This document shows, one piece after another, positions 9,315-17,492 of a DNA stretch of 42,473 bases (position 1 is its first letter; each line of letters begins with the position of its first letter). Source of the stretch: Acaryochloris sp. IP29b_bin.137 (GTDB lineage Bacteria; Cyanobacteriota; Cyanobacteriia; Thermosynechococcales; Thermosynechococcaceae); NCBI RefSeq assembly GCF_028285745.1, contig NZ_JANQOP010000322.1, positions 1 through 42,473 on the forward strand. The letters are read 5' to 3'. The notes beneath the pieces were generated by a model. That model did not search any database. It was given only the letters and a program-made list of their open reading frames with translations, and was not told where the DNA came from. The position numbers were made by a program, and so were the translations under genes.

Positions 9315-10805
9315 ATGCCCAACGCCCACCGTAACCGATTTCTACAGAAAACTCTACGGCGGCTGATCGCCTTTGCGATTATTCCCCTCTTGCTGGTGAT
9401 CGGGTCTATCCGTCCGGGCACGGCAGCAACGGCTAAACACTATACCGACCTAGAATTTCCACCCCTCCCCGAAGTCGCTATCCCAGAATATAGCCGTTTC
9501 CAGTTAGATAACGGTTTGACCGTTTACTTGATGGAAAATCATGAGTTGCCTTTGGTCAACGGCATTGCTCGCATGCGAACGGGGTCGCGGCTGGAACCTG
9601 AGGATAAGGTGGGCTTAGCCGATATCGTTGGTACCGTCATGCGGTCTGGCGGGACAAAAGAGCATCCCTCTGATCAGCTCAATCAGATGCTAGAGCAACG
9701 GGCTGCATCCGTCGAAACGGGGATTAGTACGGCCTCAGGCAGTGCATCCTTTGCGGCGCTAAGTGAAGATTTAGACACCGTCTTTAGCCTATTCGCAGAA
9801 GTGATTCGAGAGCCTGCTTTTGAAGAAGATAAGCTTGTGCTGGCTAAAACCCAACGTCGTGGAAATATTGCCCGACGTAACGATGATCCTGATGATATTA
9901 CAGGCCGAGAATTCAAGAAACTGATTTACGGTGCGGATAGCCCCTATGCGCGAACCCAGGAATATCAAACCCTCGACAATATTACTCAAGCCGACGTCGA
10001 ATCCTTTTACCAGCAAAACTTTCACCCCAACTGCATGATCTTGGGAATCGTGGGAGACTTTGATTCTGCGGCCATGACTCAACGAATCAAAGAACAGTTT
10101 GGTGACTGGCCAGCGGCTCCTGAGCGCGATAAAGCCCTGCCAGTCCCTGGTGCAGAACAAATCAAGGCCGGAGAAACGTTTGTGGTTGATCAGCCTCAGC
10201 TATCCCAAAGTAATATCCAGATTGGTCATTTAGGGGGGCAGTTCGATAACCCTGATATTTTCTCCCTCTTGGTGATGAATGAAGCACTCAATAGCTTTGG
10301 CGGACGGCTGTTTAACGAAGTGAGATCGCGCCAGGGATTGGCTTACTCTGTCTATGCCGTTTGGAGTGCCCGCTACGATCATCCAGGTCTGTTTATTTCT
10401 GGCGGGCAAACGCGATCCGAAGCTACCGTTCCGTTTATCAAAGCCGTATTGGGTGAGCTGCAAAAAGTGCGTGAAGCTCCTTTATCCGCTGATGAACTGC
10501 AGCAGGCCAAGGATTCTATCCTCAACTCTTTTGTCTTTAATTTCCAAGATCCAGCCCAAACCTTATCTCGTCTGATGCGCTACGAGTACTTTGGCTATCC
10601 CGATGACTTTATCTTCCGATATCAGCGAGCTGTCAAAACCATGACAGCCGGGAAGGTTCAGGCCGCAGCGAAGAAATATCTGCAGCCTGACCAGATTGTC
10701 ACGTTAGTCGTGGGGAATCGATCAGCGATCAAACCGCCACTAGAAGAGTTGGGCACCACAGTAACACCGATTGATATCACCATTCCTCAACCCGTGTCTT
10801 CTTAA
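9315..10805 (+). CDS. M16-family peptidase homologue, zinc motif lost
   Basis: A 496-residue secreted or anchored protein. The hydrophobic segment IAFAIIPLLLVIGSI followed by AATA (residues 19-40) is a likely signal peptide. Both halves of the M16B fold are present. The active subunit of this family has GLAHFLEH; here residues 100-107 read GLADIVGT, so both histidines and the glutamate of HxxEH are replaced. The R/Y pair of the substrate-closing half is kept (NEVRSRQGLAYSVY, near residue 335). This pattern is that of the non-catalytic partner of a heterodimeric M16B protease. The catalytic partner is usually adjacent but is not in this window on either side. Confidence 0.88.
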   Translation: MPNAHRNRFLQKTLRRLIAFAIIPLLLVIGSIRPGTAATAKHYTDLEFPPLPEVAIPEYSRFQLDNGLTVYLMENHELPLVNGIARMRTGSRLEPEDKVGLADIVGTVMRSGGTKEHPSDQLNQMLEQRAASVETGISTASGSASFAALSEDLDTVFSLFAEVIREPAFEEDKLVLAKTQRRGNIARRNDDPDDITGREFKKLIYGADSPYARTQEYQTLDNITQADVESFYQQNFHPNCMILGIVGDFDSAAMTQRIKEQFGDWPAAPERDKALPVPGAEQIKAGETFVVDQPQLSQSNIQIGHLGGQFDNPDIFSLLVMNEALNSFGGRLFNEVRSRQGLAYSVYAVWSARYDHPGLFISGGQTRSEATVPFIKAVLGELQKVREAPLSADELQQAKDSILNSFVFNFQDPAQTLSRLMRYEYFGYPDDFIFRYQRAVKTMTAGKVQAAAKKYLQPDQIVTLVVGNRSAIKPPLEELGTTVTPIDITIPQPVSS

Positions 10806-11145
10806 AGATCCCTCGTTCTTGTGGATTTTGTGAAGAGGCCTGAAAGTCAATGCCTGTAACCTTTCATTGATCGAGCAATCAGTAGATTCTGTAGCTAGTT
10901 GTTATGGTGTTGAAGCCCGTTGAGATCTTTGAATGGAGAACATCGCTCTGACGCTTTTGATGTTGTTCTCTTTCCATACACGACTTGGCAATCTTCTTTT
11001 AGTTTTTGATAGAGGAATAACAGGGGCGAGGCAATGGCGGAGGCAACTGCCGTTTCAACCAGCCGTTTTATGTGTGGAGCACCGCCAGCCCATCACTCTC
11101 TGATTTTAATCCGTTGATCTCAGCAATACGCATGGAGTTTGCCTC
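10806..11145. other. 340-base gap between convergent genes
   Basis: No gene is supported here. Besides the hairpin at 10936-10970 it holds a small imperfect tandem repeat, GGCGAGGCAAT at 11025-11035 followed by a GGCGGAGGCAA copy. No reading frame longer than about 25 codons looks protein-like. Confidence 0.5.
10936..10970. terminator. Candidate bidirectional terminator between convergent genes
   Basis: GAGAACATC (10936-10944) can pair with GATGTTGTTCTC (10959-10970), leaving a 3-base bulge in the right arm and a 14-base loop. TTTCC follows on the plus strand. It lies between the plus-strand M16 gene and the minus-strand amidotransferase, about 130 bases after the former. Confidence 0.35.
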
Positions 11146-11949
11146 TCAGTAACGACTGACTTTACAAGCCCAGTCATCCTGAAAAATCAGCGGTAATCCA
11201 TCCTGGAAGACAAGCAGTTCACCGGGTTGAATGGTAGTCCAGGTTTCGTTATCCGTTAGACAAGTGGTGGCGATAATGGCGACGCGATCGCAAGGAGTTG
11301 TTAACTCTTGAAAATCAACCGTCAGATCTTCATCGATCAGGTGAGCTGCTGCAAAAGGGGATTGGCGAACGATGTAGCAAAGCTTGGTGGAACAGTGCAC
11401 GAATAGATGCTTGCCATCCGATAGTAAATAGTTGAAGATGCCATGACTGGCGATGGCCTGGGTCATCTCTTGCAACACAGGGAACAACTCCTCCATGGGC
11501 GGCTGTTCCTGGGGGAATTTTTGTCTAAGCTGATTCATGATCAAGCAGAATGCTCGTTCACTATCCGTTTGACCCACGGAGCGATAGGTGCCTAAACTTC
11601 CAGATTTCAGCGTGGGTAGGTCCCCATTATGGGCAAACACCCAATGCCGCCCCCACAGTTCCCGAGTGAAAGGGTGGCAATTTTCTAAGCCAACTGGACC
11701 GATCGTGGCCTTGCGAATATGAGCCACAACATTCGTCGATTTAATCGGGTATTCACGAATGAGTTTAGCAATGGCAGAGGTTGCAGAAGGCTTGTCATCT
11801 AGAAAGATTCGACAGGCTGGTCCTTCAAAAAAGGCAATTCCCCACCCATCTTTATGATCGTCCGTTTTGCCACCTCGGGAGCAGAACCCTTCAAAGGAGA
11901 AACAAATATCCGTTGGCTCATTACAGTTCATCCCTAATAACTGACACAT
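11146..11949 (-). CDS. Class II glutamine amidotransferase (YafJ-like)
   Basis: An Ntn-hydrolase that releases ammonia from glutamine, or a related amidase. The frame opens at a TTG (11961), but the ATG at 11949 gives MCQLLGMN. This places the catalytic Cys at position 2, where it becomes the N-terminal nucleophile after Met removal, so this start is well supported. Further signatures are DGWGIAFFEG (near residue 34), VVAHIRKATIG (75-84) and FAHNGDL (105-111), typical of the family. There is no synthase domain attached, so it is the stand-alone YafJ/EgtC-like type whose acceptor is unknown. It is divergent from the methyltransferase at 12125. Confidence 0.9.
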   Translation of the reverse strand: MCQLLGMNCNEPTDICFSFEGFCSRGGKTDDHKDGWGIAFFEGPACRIFLDDKPSATSAIAKLIREYPIKSTNVVAHIRKATIGPVGLENCHPFTRELWGRHWVFAHNGDLPTLKSGSLGTYRSVGQTDSERAFCLIMNQLRQKFPQEQPPMEELFPVLQEMTQAIASHGIFNYLLSDGKHLFVHCSTKLCYIVRQSPFAAAHLIDEDLTVDFQELTTPCDRVAIIATTCLTDNETWTTIQPGELLVFQDGLPLIFQDDWACKVSRY

Positions 11950-12124
11950 GAGCGATCGCAAGCAGTTCTACGCCGTCGATTGTAGGTGGAAAGGGAAAGA
12001 GGTCGCAACAAAACACAATGCCAATTCCCACAATCTTACGTGCAAGAAATCGAACATTTACTAATGCACCTCTCTGATGGAGGCGTCCTGTACTGTGTTG
12101 AGTATTCGGCAGGTAGAGAGCATC

Positions 12125-12901
12125 ATGCTTTACGACACGATTGGGAAAACCTACTCCCAAACCAGACAGAGTGATCCACGCATCGCAGCAAAACTGTTAG
12201 AAATTCTGGAGCCGTTTCAGGCTTCTACGATTGTAGATATTGGTGCGGGTACAGGGTCTTATGCGCTGTATCTGGCCGAGCATGGATATCAGGTTCTAGC
12301 AGTTGAGCCATCAATGGTGATGCGACGTCAGGCAATCGCCCATCCGGCAGTCCACTGGATAGATGCCAAGGCTGAAGAACTATTATTGCCCTCTCATTCA
12401 GCAGATGTAGCCATTATCATCCTGGCATTGCACCATTTCCACGACTATTCGCAAGCATTGCAAGAGATTCACAGAGTGACTGGGGGTGGTCAGGTGGTTA
12501 TCTTTACCTACGATCCAGACCTCATTTCTAGTTTTTGGCTAACCAGGTATTTCCCTTCATTTATTACCGATGTTCAGTCTACTTTTTTACCCATTGCAAC
12601 ATTAACGGCTGAAATTGAGACCATTATGGATACGGCTGTGAATGTCGTTCCTTTCCCTTTACCCAATGATTTATCAGACTCATTCGCCGCGGTCGGCTGG
12701 TCACGCCCGGAACTGTATCTAGATCACAATATTCGCAATGGAATTTCATCATTTGCCAAACTCAATGATGATGAAGTAGCGCCAGGGTTATCCAACCTGC
12801 GCAAAGATTTGGAGATAGGACTATGGGATCAGAAGTATGGATATCTCCGCCAGCAAACCCACCATGATGTAGGCTATCGATTTGTGTTTACCACCGCATA
12901 G
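12125..12901 (+). CDS. Class I SAM-dependent methyltransferase
   Basis: A roughly 258-residue methyltransferase with motif I IVDIGAGTGSYALYLAEHGY, the acidic residue in VLAVEPS, then DAKAEELLLPSHSADVAI and a TGGGQVVIF post-motif. The frame reaches an ATG at 12077, but the ATG at 12125 (MLYDTIGKTYSQTR) matches the normal family opening and is preferred. The middle (SSFWLTRYFPSF) and C-terminal parts resemble Methyltransf_11 enzymes acting on small molecules. It is not related closely to the methyltransferase at 7718. It has no operon partner, since the next 800 bases hold no gene. Confidence 0.85.
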   Translation: MLYDTIGKTYSQTRQSDPRIAAKLLEILEPFQASTIVDIGAGTGSYALYLAEHGYQVLAVEPSMVMRRQAIAHPAVHWIDAKAEELLLPSHSADVAIIILALHHFHDYSQALQEIHRVTGGGQVVIFTYDPDLISSFWLTRYFPSFITDVQSTFLPIATLTAEIETIMDTAVNVVPFPLPNDLSDSFAAVGWSRPELYLDHNIRNGISSFAKLNDDEVAPGLSNLRKDLEIGLWDQKYGYLRQQTHHDVGYRFVFTTA

Positions 12902-13258
12902 CAAAATCTTCTAAAGCTAGAACAGCATCTGATAAATGGGTTACAGCAACTAACTGAAAGAAACAAAATAGTCTTTCCGCCAAAGAAAGGGACATATGGG
13001 TACGACTAGTCTGGTGGAAAACGTTCTGTCATTCAATAGCATCTGAACATAAAGGGATCCAACTATTTACTGGCGAATGATCTCTTTCTATAACAGTAAG
13101 GTTATCAGTCATCACCCAAAGAATGTTCCCGGGATTAACCCAATCTTAGAAGACCAATATTAGCATTAAAAAAGTAGTCTGAACCAATGCAAACATTAAG
13201 TCGCGATAGTATCTGTGGTTGCTAAACTTCAGTAATTACAGGCTAGAAATACTGAGCT

Positions 13259-13304
13259 TAAGAGATATTTATTAAATTTCCAAGAATTTAATAAATATCT
13301 CTTA
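13259..13304. repeat. Perfect 20-bp inverted repeat with 6-base loop
   Basis: The left arm TAAGAGATATTTATTAAATT (13259-13278) is exactly complementary to the right arm at 13285-13304, with loop TCCAAG. Such a long perfect AT-rich arm is beyond chance. It lies 400 bases before the first gene of the cluster and 360 bases after the methyltransferase stop. It could be a terminator-like or cruciform structure, a regulator site, or the relic of a small mobile element. Confidence 0.75.
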
Positions 13305-13599
13305 TTTGCATTATGAAAATCTCAGCATATTGAGTAAACTTTTGTAATCAATAGCGTAATGTTGTTGCTCTCAATAGAGATCTTAGTAAGACCCTTTGAC
13401 ATAGAGCTATTTAGATATACGCAATCTATGCCTTGGAAAATAGTAATCTTTATCAAAGGTTTTTAGATTGAGCCCGATCACATACTTGATCGTTCTCCGT
13501 TAGTTTTCTAGTTTTTTATTTAATAGAAATAAATACTGAGTTTTCTTGTCTATATTGCTCTGGCACCCTTGCTAGACTTCAACGTAATAAATAGATGCT

Positions 13600-13636
13600 T
13601 TATATATCCATCCTTCATAGGGTCATGGATATATAA
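13600..13636. promoter_or_regulatory. 12-bp inverted repeat upstream of the lipid oxidation cluster
   Basis: TTATATATCCAT (13600-13611) pairs exactly with ATGGATATATAA (13625-13636). The 13-base loop can itself pair partly (CC with GG). It ends 67 bases before the start codon at 13704, so it is placed to be an operator or a leader-RNA hairpin of the cluster. Confidence 0.5.
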
Positions 13637-13703
13637 CCGTCTTTTAAGAATGTAATCCTCCAAAGACCTAAATATATTTCATTTGTTTTTGGAGTATAGC
13701 TAA

Positions 13704-14696
13704 ATGAGTTATAAAACTATGATAATCGTTGTCTCAAATCGAAATATCAATGAGGGCAGAACGGATCATCAGTTATTTGGAGAAGAGCCAAATACTAAAG
13801 GGATTGATGAGATTCGTTTAGCGACGGCCACGTATGATGAAATATCACAAGAGTGGCATCTCGCACTCCGTCAAGAACAGCAGCTTGATGAGGATAGAGC
13901 GCGATCGTCTATAGTGGACAGTTCTCGTCCAAGTCAGCAGCTGTTTACAGAAGTTATGGAGGACATTAAGGTCGGCAAGAGAAAGAAAAATTGGGTGTTC
14001 TACATCCATGGATTTAATCAATCTATGTTAGATACTCTCAATGCTTGTCGAGAAATTCAGACGCTCTATGAGGTAGATGTACTCACCTTTACATGGCCCT
14101 CTAATCCAGGGGGATTTGTTACTCGTGAATATCAGCAAGCACGACAGGCAGCAAGGGCATCTAGCAATGCACTGGATCGCACCTTAGAGCTTTTAGGACG
14201 CTATCTATCTAATCGCTCCCTTGAGGATATGAGGAACTGCCGAATTAGCTTTAATCTTCTCGTCCACAGCTTAGGTAATTACGTATTTGAAAACTTTGTC
14301 CGAGATCCTATTTTCAGTGATGAAACTCGCATCTTTGACAACGTCATTTTCCATCAAGCTGATGTGGATAATCGCAGCCATACTCAATGGGTTGACCGAG
14401 TGGAGCATAGCCGCAGAGTCTACATTACCCTTAATGAGGGCGATTCTGTTCTTAAAGCGTCTGATATTATCAACCCTGGTCGTTTAGGCAATACCCTTGA
14501 GGGTTTGAATGCCAAAAGAGCGATTTACCTTGATTTTACAAATGGTGAGAATGTCGATCGGTCCCATAACTTTTTTAACAGCCAAATCGAAAACTCCACC
14601 ATCCAAACGATTTTTACCCGCCTACTCAACGGTCAGCGGGGAGAAACGGTTCCAGGCTTGACCTTCGATCTGAGCCTGAATGCATTTCGGCTATAG
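13704..14696 (+). CDS. Alpha/beta hydrolase, DUF900 type (esterase/lipase-like)
   Basis: A 330-residue hydrolase of the DUF900/COG4782 group. The nucleophile elbow is LVHSLGN (Ser189 in V-H-S-L-G-N), and the oxyanion loop is YIHGFNQS (100-107) after a short beta strand. A late histidine (SHNFF, near 285) may complete the triad. There is no signal peptide, so it is probably cytoplasmic. The start ATG at 13704 has GGAG upstream. It lies 86 bases ahead of the dioxygenase gene on the same strand. If it belongs to the cluster, it could release fatty acids from lipids or hydrolyse an ester product; this is inferred from position only. Confidence 0.85.
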   Translation: MSYKTMIIVVSNRNINEGRTDHQLFGEEPNTKGIDEIRLATATYDEISQEWHLALRQEQQLDEDRARSSIVDSSRPSQQLFTEVMEDIKVGKRKKNWVFYIHGFNQSMLDTLNACREIQTLYEVDVLTFTWPSNPGGFVTREYQQARQAARASSNALDRTLELLGRYLSNRSLEDMRNCRISFNLLVHSLGNYVFENFVRDPIFSDETRIFDNVIFHQADVDNRSHTQWVDRVEHSRRVYITLNEGDSVLKASDIINPGRLGNTLEGLNAKRAIYLDFTNGENVDRSHNFFNSQIENSTIQTIFTRLLNGQRGETVPGLTFDLSLNAFRL

Positions 14697-14771
14697 CTGG
14701 ACAGCTTCGTTTTTTGTCTCGGCTCGCTATACAGCTGCTTAATTGAGCACTGCATCGTTTTTGTCATCTAG

Positions 14772-14777
14772 AGGAGG
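14772..14777 (+). promoter_or_regulatory. Strong Shine-Dalgarno of the dioxygenase gene
   Basis: AGGAGG at 14772-14777 with a 5-base spacer to the ATG at 14783. It is a perfect match to the anti-Shine-Dalgarno, notable because many cyanobacterial genes have weak or no such site. It suggests high translation of the first enzyme of the cluster. Confidence 0.8.
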
Positions 14778-14782
14778 AATAT

Positions 14783-16534
14783 ATGTCTCGTAAACCATGG
14801 CACCAGCTTAAAACCCCTTTGGCCCTAGTAAAGTTACTTCAGTTTCGGAATCGACTTCGAGAAAATAATCTGCATGATACGGCTGCGATCGCACCTACGG
14901 ATCACCTCCCCAAGCCCAAGCCCAGTCCCGATGGTCGCCATTTTCGCGCCCGAACCGATGATGGCAGCTTTAACGACCTAGACCATCCTGAGATGGGAAT
15001 GGCTGGCACTCGGTTTGGTCGGAACGTGCCCTTGCAAGATGCCTATCCCGATGAGAAGGCTCTCTTGACGCCCAATCCACGGGAGATTAGCCGTAAGGTG
15101 ATGACTCGGGATGAGTTTATTCCCGCCACGATTTTGAATGTCCTAGCTGCCGCCTGGATCCAGTTTGAAAACCACGACTGGTTTTCCCATGGCGAGAACC
15201 AAACCAAACAGAAATTTCAACTGCCCTTGGCGGACGATGATGACTGGCCTGCAGAGCATCGTCCCTTAGAGGTGGGTAAAACCGCCATTGATGACACCCG
15301 CAAGGGAGATGACAGCGGTGGTCCCCCCACCTTTATTAACCATGTCACCCACTGGTGGGATGGGTCTCAAATCTACGGCAGTGACAGCGAAACCGTTGCC
15401 AAACTCCGCTCCCATCAAGATGGCAAACTCACCATTGGCGATGATGGTTTATTGCCGTTAGATGATGGCGGCGTGGATTCCACCGGCTTTAACGATAATT
15501 GGTGGGTGGGGCTGTCCTTACTGCATACGCTATTTGCCAAAGAGCATAATTTTATTTGCGATCGCCTCAAAGCGGAGTATCCATCCTGGTCTGATGACCA
15601 ACTGTTTGACCAAGCCCGCCTGATCAATGCCGCCTTAACCGCCAAAATCCACACGGCAGAATGGACCCCCGCCATTTTGCCTCTACCTGCCACCGATATC
15701 GCCCTCAACGTCAACTGGGCAGGCTTCCTCGGGGAAGATTTTAGATATCTCTTTGGACATATCGGCGAAGGAGAACTGCTAAGCGGCATCCCAGGCTCCT
15801 CGACAGACCACCATACGGCCCCCTACTACTTAACGGAAGAATTTGTGTCCGTATATCGGATGCATCCCTTAATTCCAGATGACTATCAATACTATGACCT
15901 CCAGGGAAAACTGCTGCAGGAAAGTGACTTTATGGCCTCCTCCGGCAAGCGGACTCGAGCCTTGGTGGAGGAGGTGGGGATGGACAATCTGTTCTACTCT
16001 TTGGGCATTACCCATCCAGGAGCAGTGACTCTCCATAACTTCCCGCGGTTTCTGCAGCTCCACAAGCGAGATAACGGTGAAGTCTTCGATTTAGCCGCCG
16101 TCGATATCCTCCGGGATCGCGAACGGGGAGTGCCTCGATACAACCGCTTCCGAGAATTAATCGGACGGGGTCGCGTTAAAAGCTTTGAAGAAATCACCAG
16201 CAATCCCGTCTGGGCGAAGGAACTGCGAGAGGTCTATAACAATGACATCAACGCGGTTGATCTGATGGTAGGCATGTTTGCCGAAGATCTACCTGAAGGC
16301 TTTGGCTTTAGTGACAGCGCCTTTCGCGTCTTTATCCTGATGGCCTCTCGCCGTCTGAAGAGCGATCGCTTCTTGAGTAAAGACTACCGAGCTGAAATTT
16401 ATACCCCCTTCGGCTTGGAATGGATCTATCGCAACAATTTTATTACCCTCCTCAAACGCCACTATCCCAAACTGGCTCCTGCCCTAGTCGGCGTCAGCAA
16501 TGGCTTTGCTCCTTGGCGCAATCTCAGTCATTAG
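14783..16534 (+). CDS. Cyclooxygenase-like haem dioxygenase (linoleate 10S-dioxygenase type)
   Basis: A 583-residue protein of the animal haem peroxidase / alpha-dioxygenase superfamily. It is expected to use a tyrosyl radical to add oxygen to an unsaturated fatty acid and yield a hydroperoxide. Visible residues are the distal His131 in QFENHDWFSHG, HWWDGSQIYGS (190-200), LFAKEHN (250-256), the catalytic tyrosine and proximal haem ligand in Tyr358-Arg-Met-His361 (YRMHPLIPD, as in the cyclooxygenase YxxH), and RDRERGVPRYN (444-454). There is no signal peptide. In Nostoc punctiforme a relative of cyclooxygenase next to a catalase-related gene is a linoleate 10S-dioxygenase; the same pairing occurs here, ten bases apart. 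Exact regiospecificity cannot be read from sequence. Confidence 0.88.
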   Translation: MSRKPWHQLKTPLALVKLLQFRNRLRENNLHDTAAIAPTDHLPKPKPSPDGRHFRARTDDGSFNDLDHPEMGMAGTRFGRNVPLQDAYPDEKALLTPNPREISRKVMTRDEFIPATILNVLAAAWIQFENHDWFSHGENQTKQKFQLPLADDDDWPAEHRPLEVGKTAIDDTRKGDDSGGPPTFINHVTHWWDGSQIYGSDSETVAKLRSHQDGKLTIGDDGLLPLDDGGVDSTGFNDNWWVGLSLLHTLFAKEHNFICDRLKAEYPSWSDDQLFDQARLINAALTAKIHTAEWTPAILPLPATDIALNVNWAGFLGEDFRYLFGHIGEGELLSGIPGSSTDHHTAPYYLTEEFVSVYRMHPLIPDDYQYYDLQGKLLQESDFMASSGKRTRALVEEVGMDNLFYSLGITHPGAVTLHNFPRFLQLHKRDNGEVFDLAAVDILRDRERGVPRYNRFRELIGRGRVKSFEEITSNPVWAKELREVYNNDINAVDLMVGMFAEDLPEGFGFSDSAFRVFILMASRRLKSDRFLSKDYRAEIYTPFGLEWIYRNNFITLLKRHYPKLAPALVGVSNGFAPWRNLSH

Positions 16535-16544
16535 GGCCTGTCCG

Positions 16545-17465
16545 ATGAAACACCAAACCGAAATTCAGCAATACTGGCCAGATGCCCAGGACTTTGATCC
16601 ATTGCCCACAGACTATCCCACGTGGTCAGCGCAAAAAAAGCAAGCCTTTCTTTGGGATGAACGCATTCTCAAATCCACCTATGACCAAAATCCACCCATT
16701 CCTCGGATCAATATTGTCGGGTTAATCTTGACCCCGCTCATGATCAAAATGGATCGCCTGGCAGATGAAGCTCCTAGCCGTTGGCGCAAAGCTATCCACC
16801 CCCACGGCGCTGTGGCCAAAGTCAAGTTTGTCCCAGCGGGCGACAGTCCCTATACCGGACTGTTTAAAGGCGCAGACTATGGATTGCTGAGGGCTTCTCT
16901 TACGGGTGATCCAGCAGATCGAGGGTTTGCCCCAGGTCTAGCGATTAAGCTTCTAGCCGATGGCCAGACCTCCGGTAACTTTTCTGCCCTCGTTTCCCTC
17001 TCCGGTCAAGGCCAAAACCACAATTTCCTGGCCCATCGGTTCTCCAATATTGTGCCTGTGGCTCAAGAATTTGGCCCCCGATTCACGAACCTGATTTTTC
17101 GTCGGGTCACCAAATACCCTACCCGTATTGACCTCCACAACTTAGGCGTTACTACTCAGCAGGGTCAGGCCGAAGCACAGCCCCATACCCCCACCCAAGT
17201 CTTTCTAGTCCCCAATCCAGACCTACAGTTTGTCGAAAGTCCCCATGATTTTCGAGCAGATCTGGCCCACATTCCCCCAGGTACCCAGTTGTTTTCTATC
17301 TATGCTACGGATGCGGTCGATCCAGACGGGGAAACGATGGCGGCCAACGGCGATCAGCCCCAAGCCCAACTGATTGGCTATCTGGAAACCACCTCTGAAT
17401 TTGTGGCTTCCTTCTACGGCGATAGTCAGCTCTTCTTTCGGCATCAGCGCTTCCGTAACCAGTAG
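16545..17465 (+). CDS. Catalase-related haemoprotein (fatty acid hydroperoxide lyase type)
   Basis: A 306-residue small catalase-fold protein. The distal haem motif is RKAIHPHGAVAKVKF (81-95, with His85-x-x-Gly as in catalase), followed by DGQTSGNFSALVSL, where catalases have the conserved Asn. A possible proximal R-x-x-x-Y is RVTKYP (187-192). It is much shorter than true catalases, which fits catalase-related allene oxide synthases and hydroperoxide lyases. In Nostoc punctiforme the equivalent neighbour of the dioxygenase is a 10S-hydroperoxide lyase. The frame reaches an ATG at 16500 inside the preceding gene; the ATG at 16545 (MKHQTEIQQY), just after that gene's stop, is chosen. Lyase, allene oxide synthase and peroxidase activity are alternatives. 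Confidence 0.82.
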   Translation: MKHQTEIQQYWPDAQDFDPLPTDYPTWSAQKKQAFLWDERILKSTYDQNPPIPRINIVGLILTPLMIKMDRLADEAPSRWRKAIHPHGAVAKVKFVPAGDSPYTGLFKGADYGLLRASLTGDPADRGFAPGLAIKLLADGQTSGNFSALVSLSGQGQNHNFLAHRFSNIVPVAQEFGPRFTNLIFRRVTKYPTRIDLHNLGVTTQQGQAEAQPHTPTQVFLVPNPDLQFVESPHDFRADLAHIPPGTQLFSIYATDAVDPDGETMAANGDQPQAQLIGYLETTSEFVASFYGDSQLFFRHQRFRNQ

Positions 17466-17492
17466 TTCGTCACTCTGCCATCAGGAAATCCT

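Larger units (their letters stand above)
12902..13703. other. 800-base AT-rich non-coding region with inverted repeats
   Basis: No protein-like reading frame is visible on either strand. The sequence is clearly more AT-rich than its neighbours. It carries the 20-bp-arm inverted repeat at 13259-13304, a 12-bp-arm inverted repeat at 13600-13636, and a small dyad CGATCA/TGATCG near 13479-13496. It separates the methyltransferase from the lipid oxidation cluster and probably contains that cluster's promoter. Confidence 0.6.

Noticed and set aside
16545..17465. True hydrogen peroxide catalase
   Set aside because: The protein is only about 306 residues and pairs with a fatty acid dioxygenase gene; the small size fits catalase-related lyases and allene oxide synthases better.
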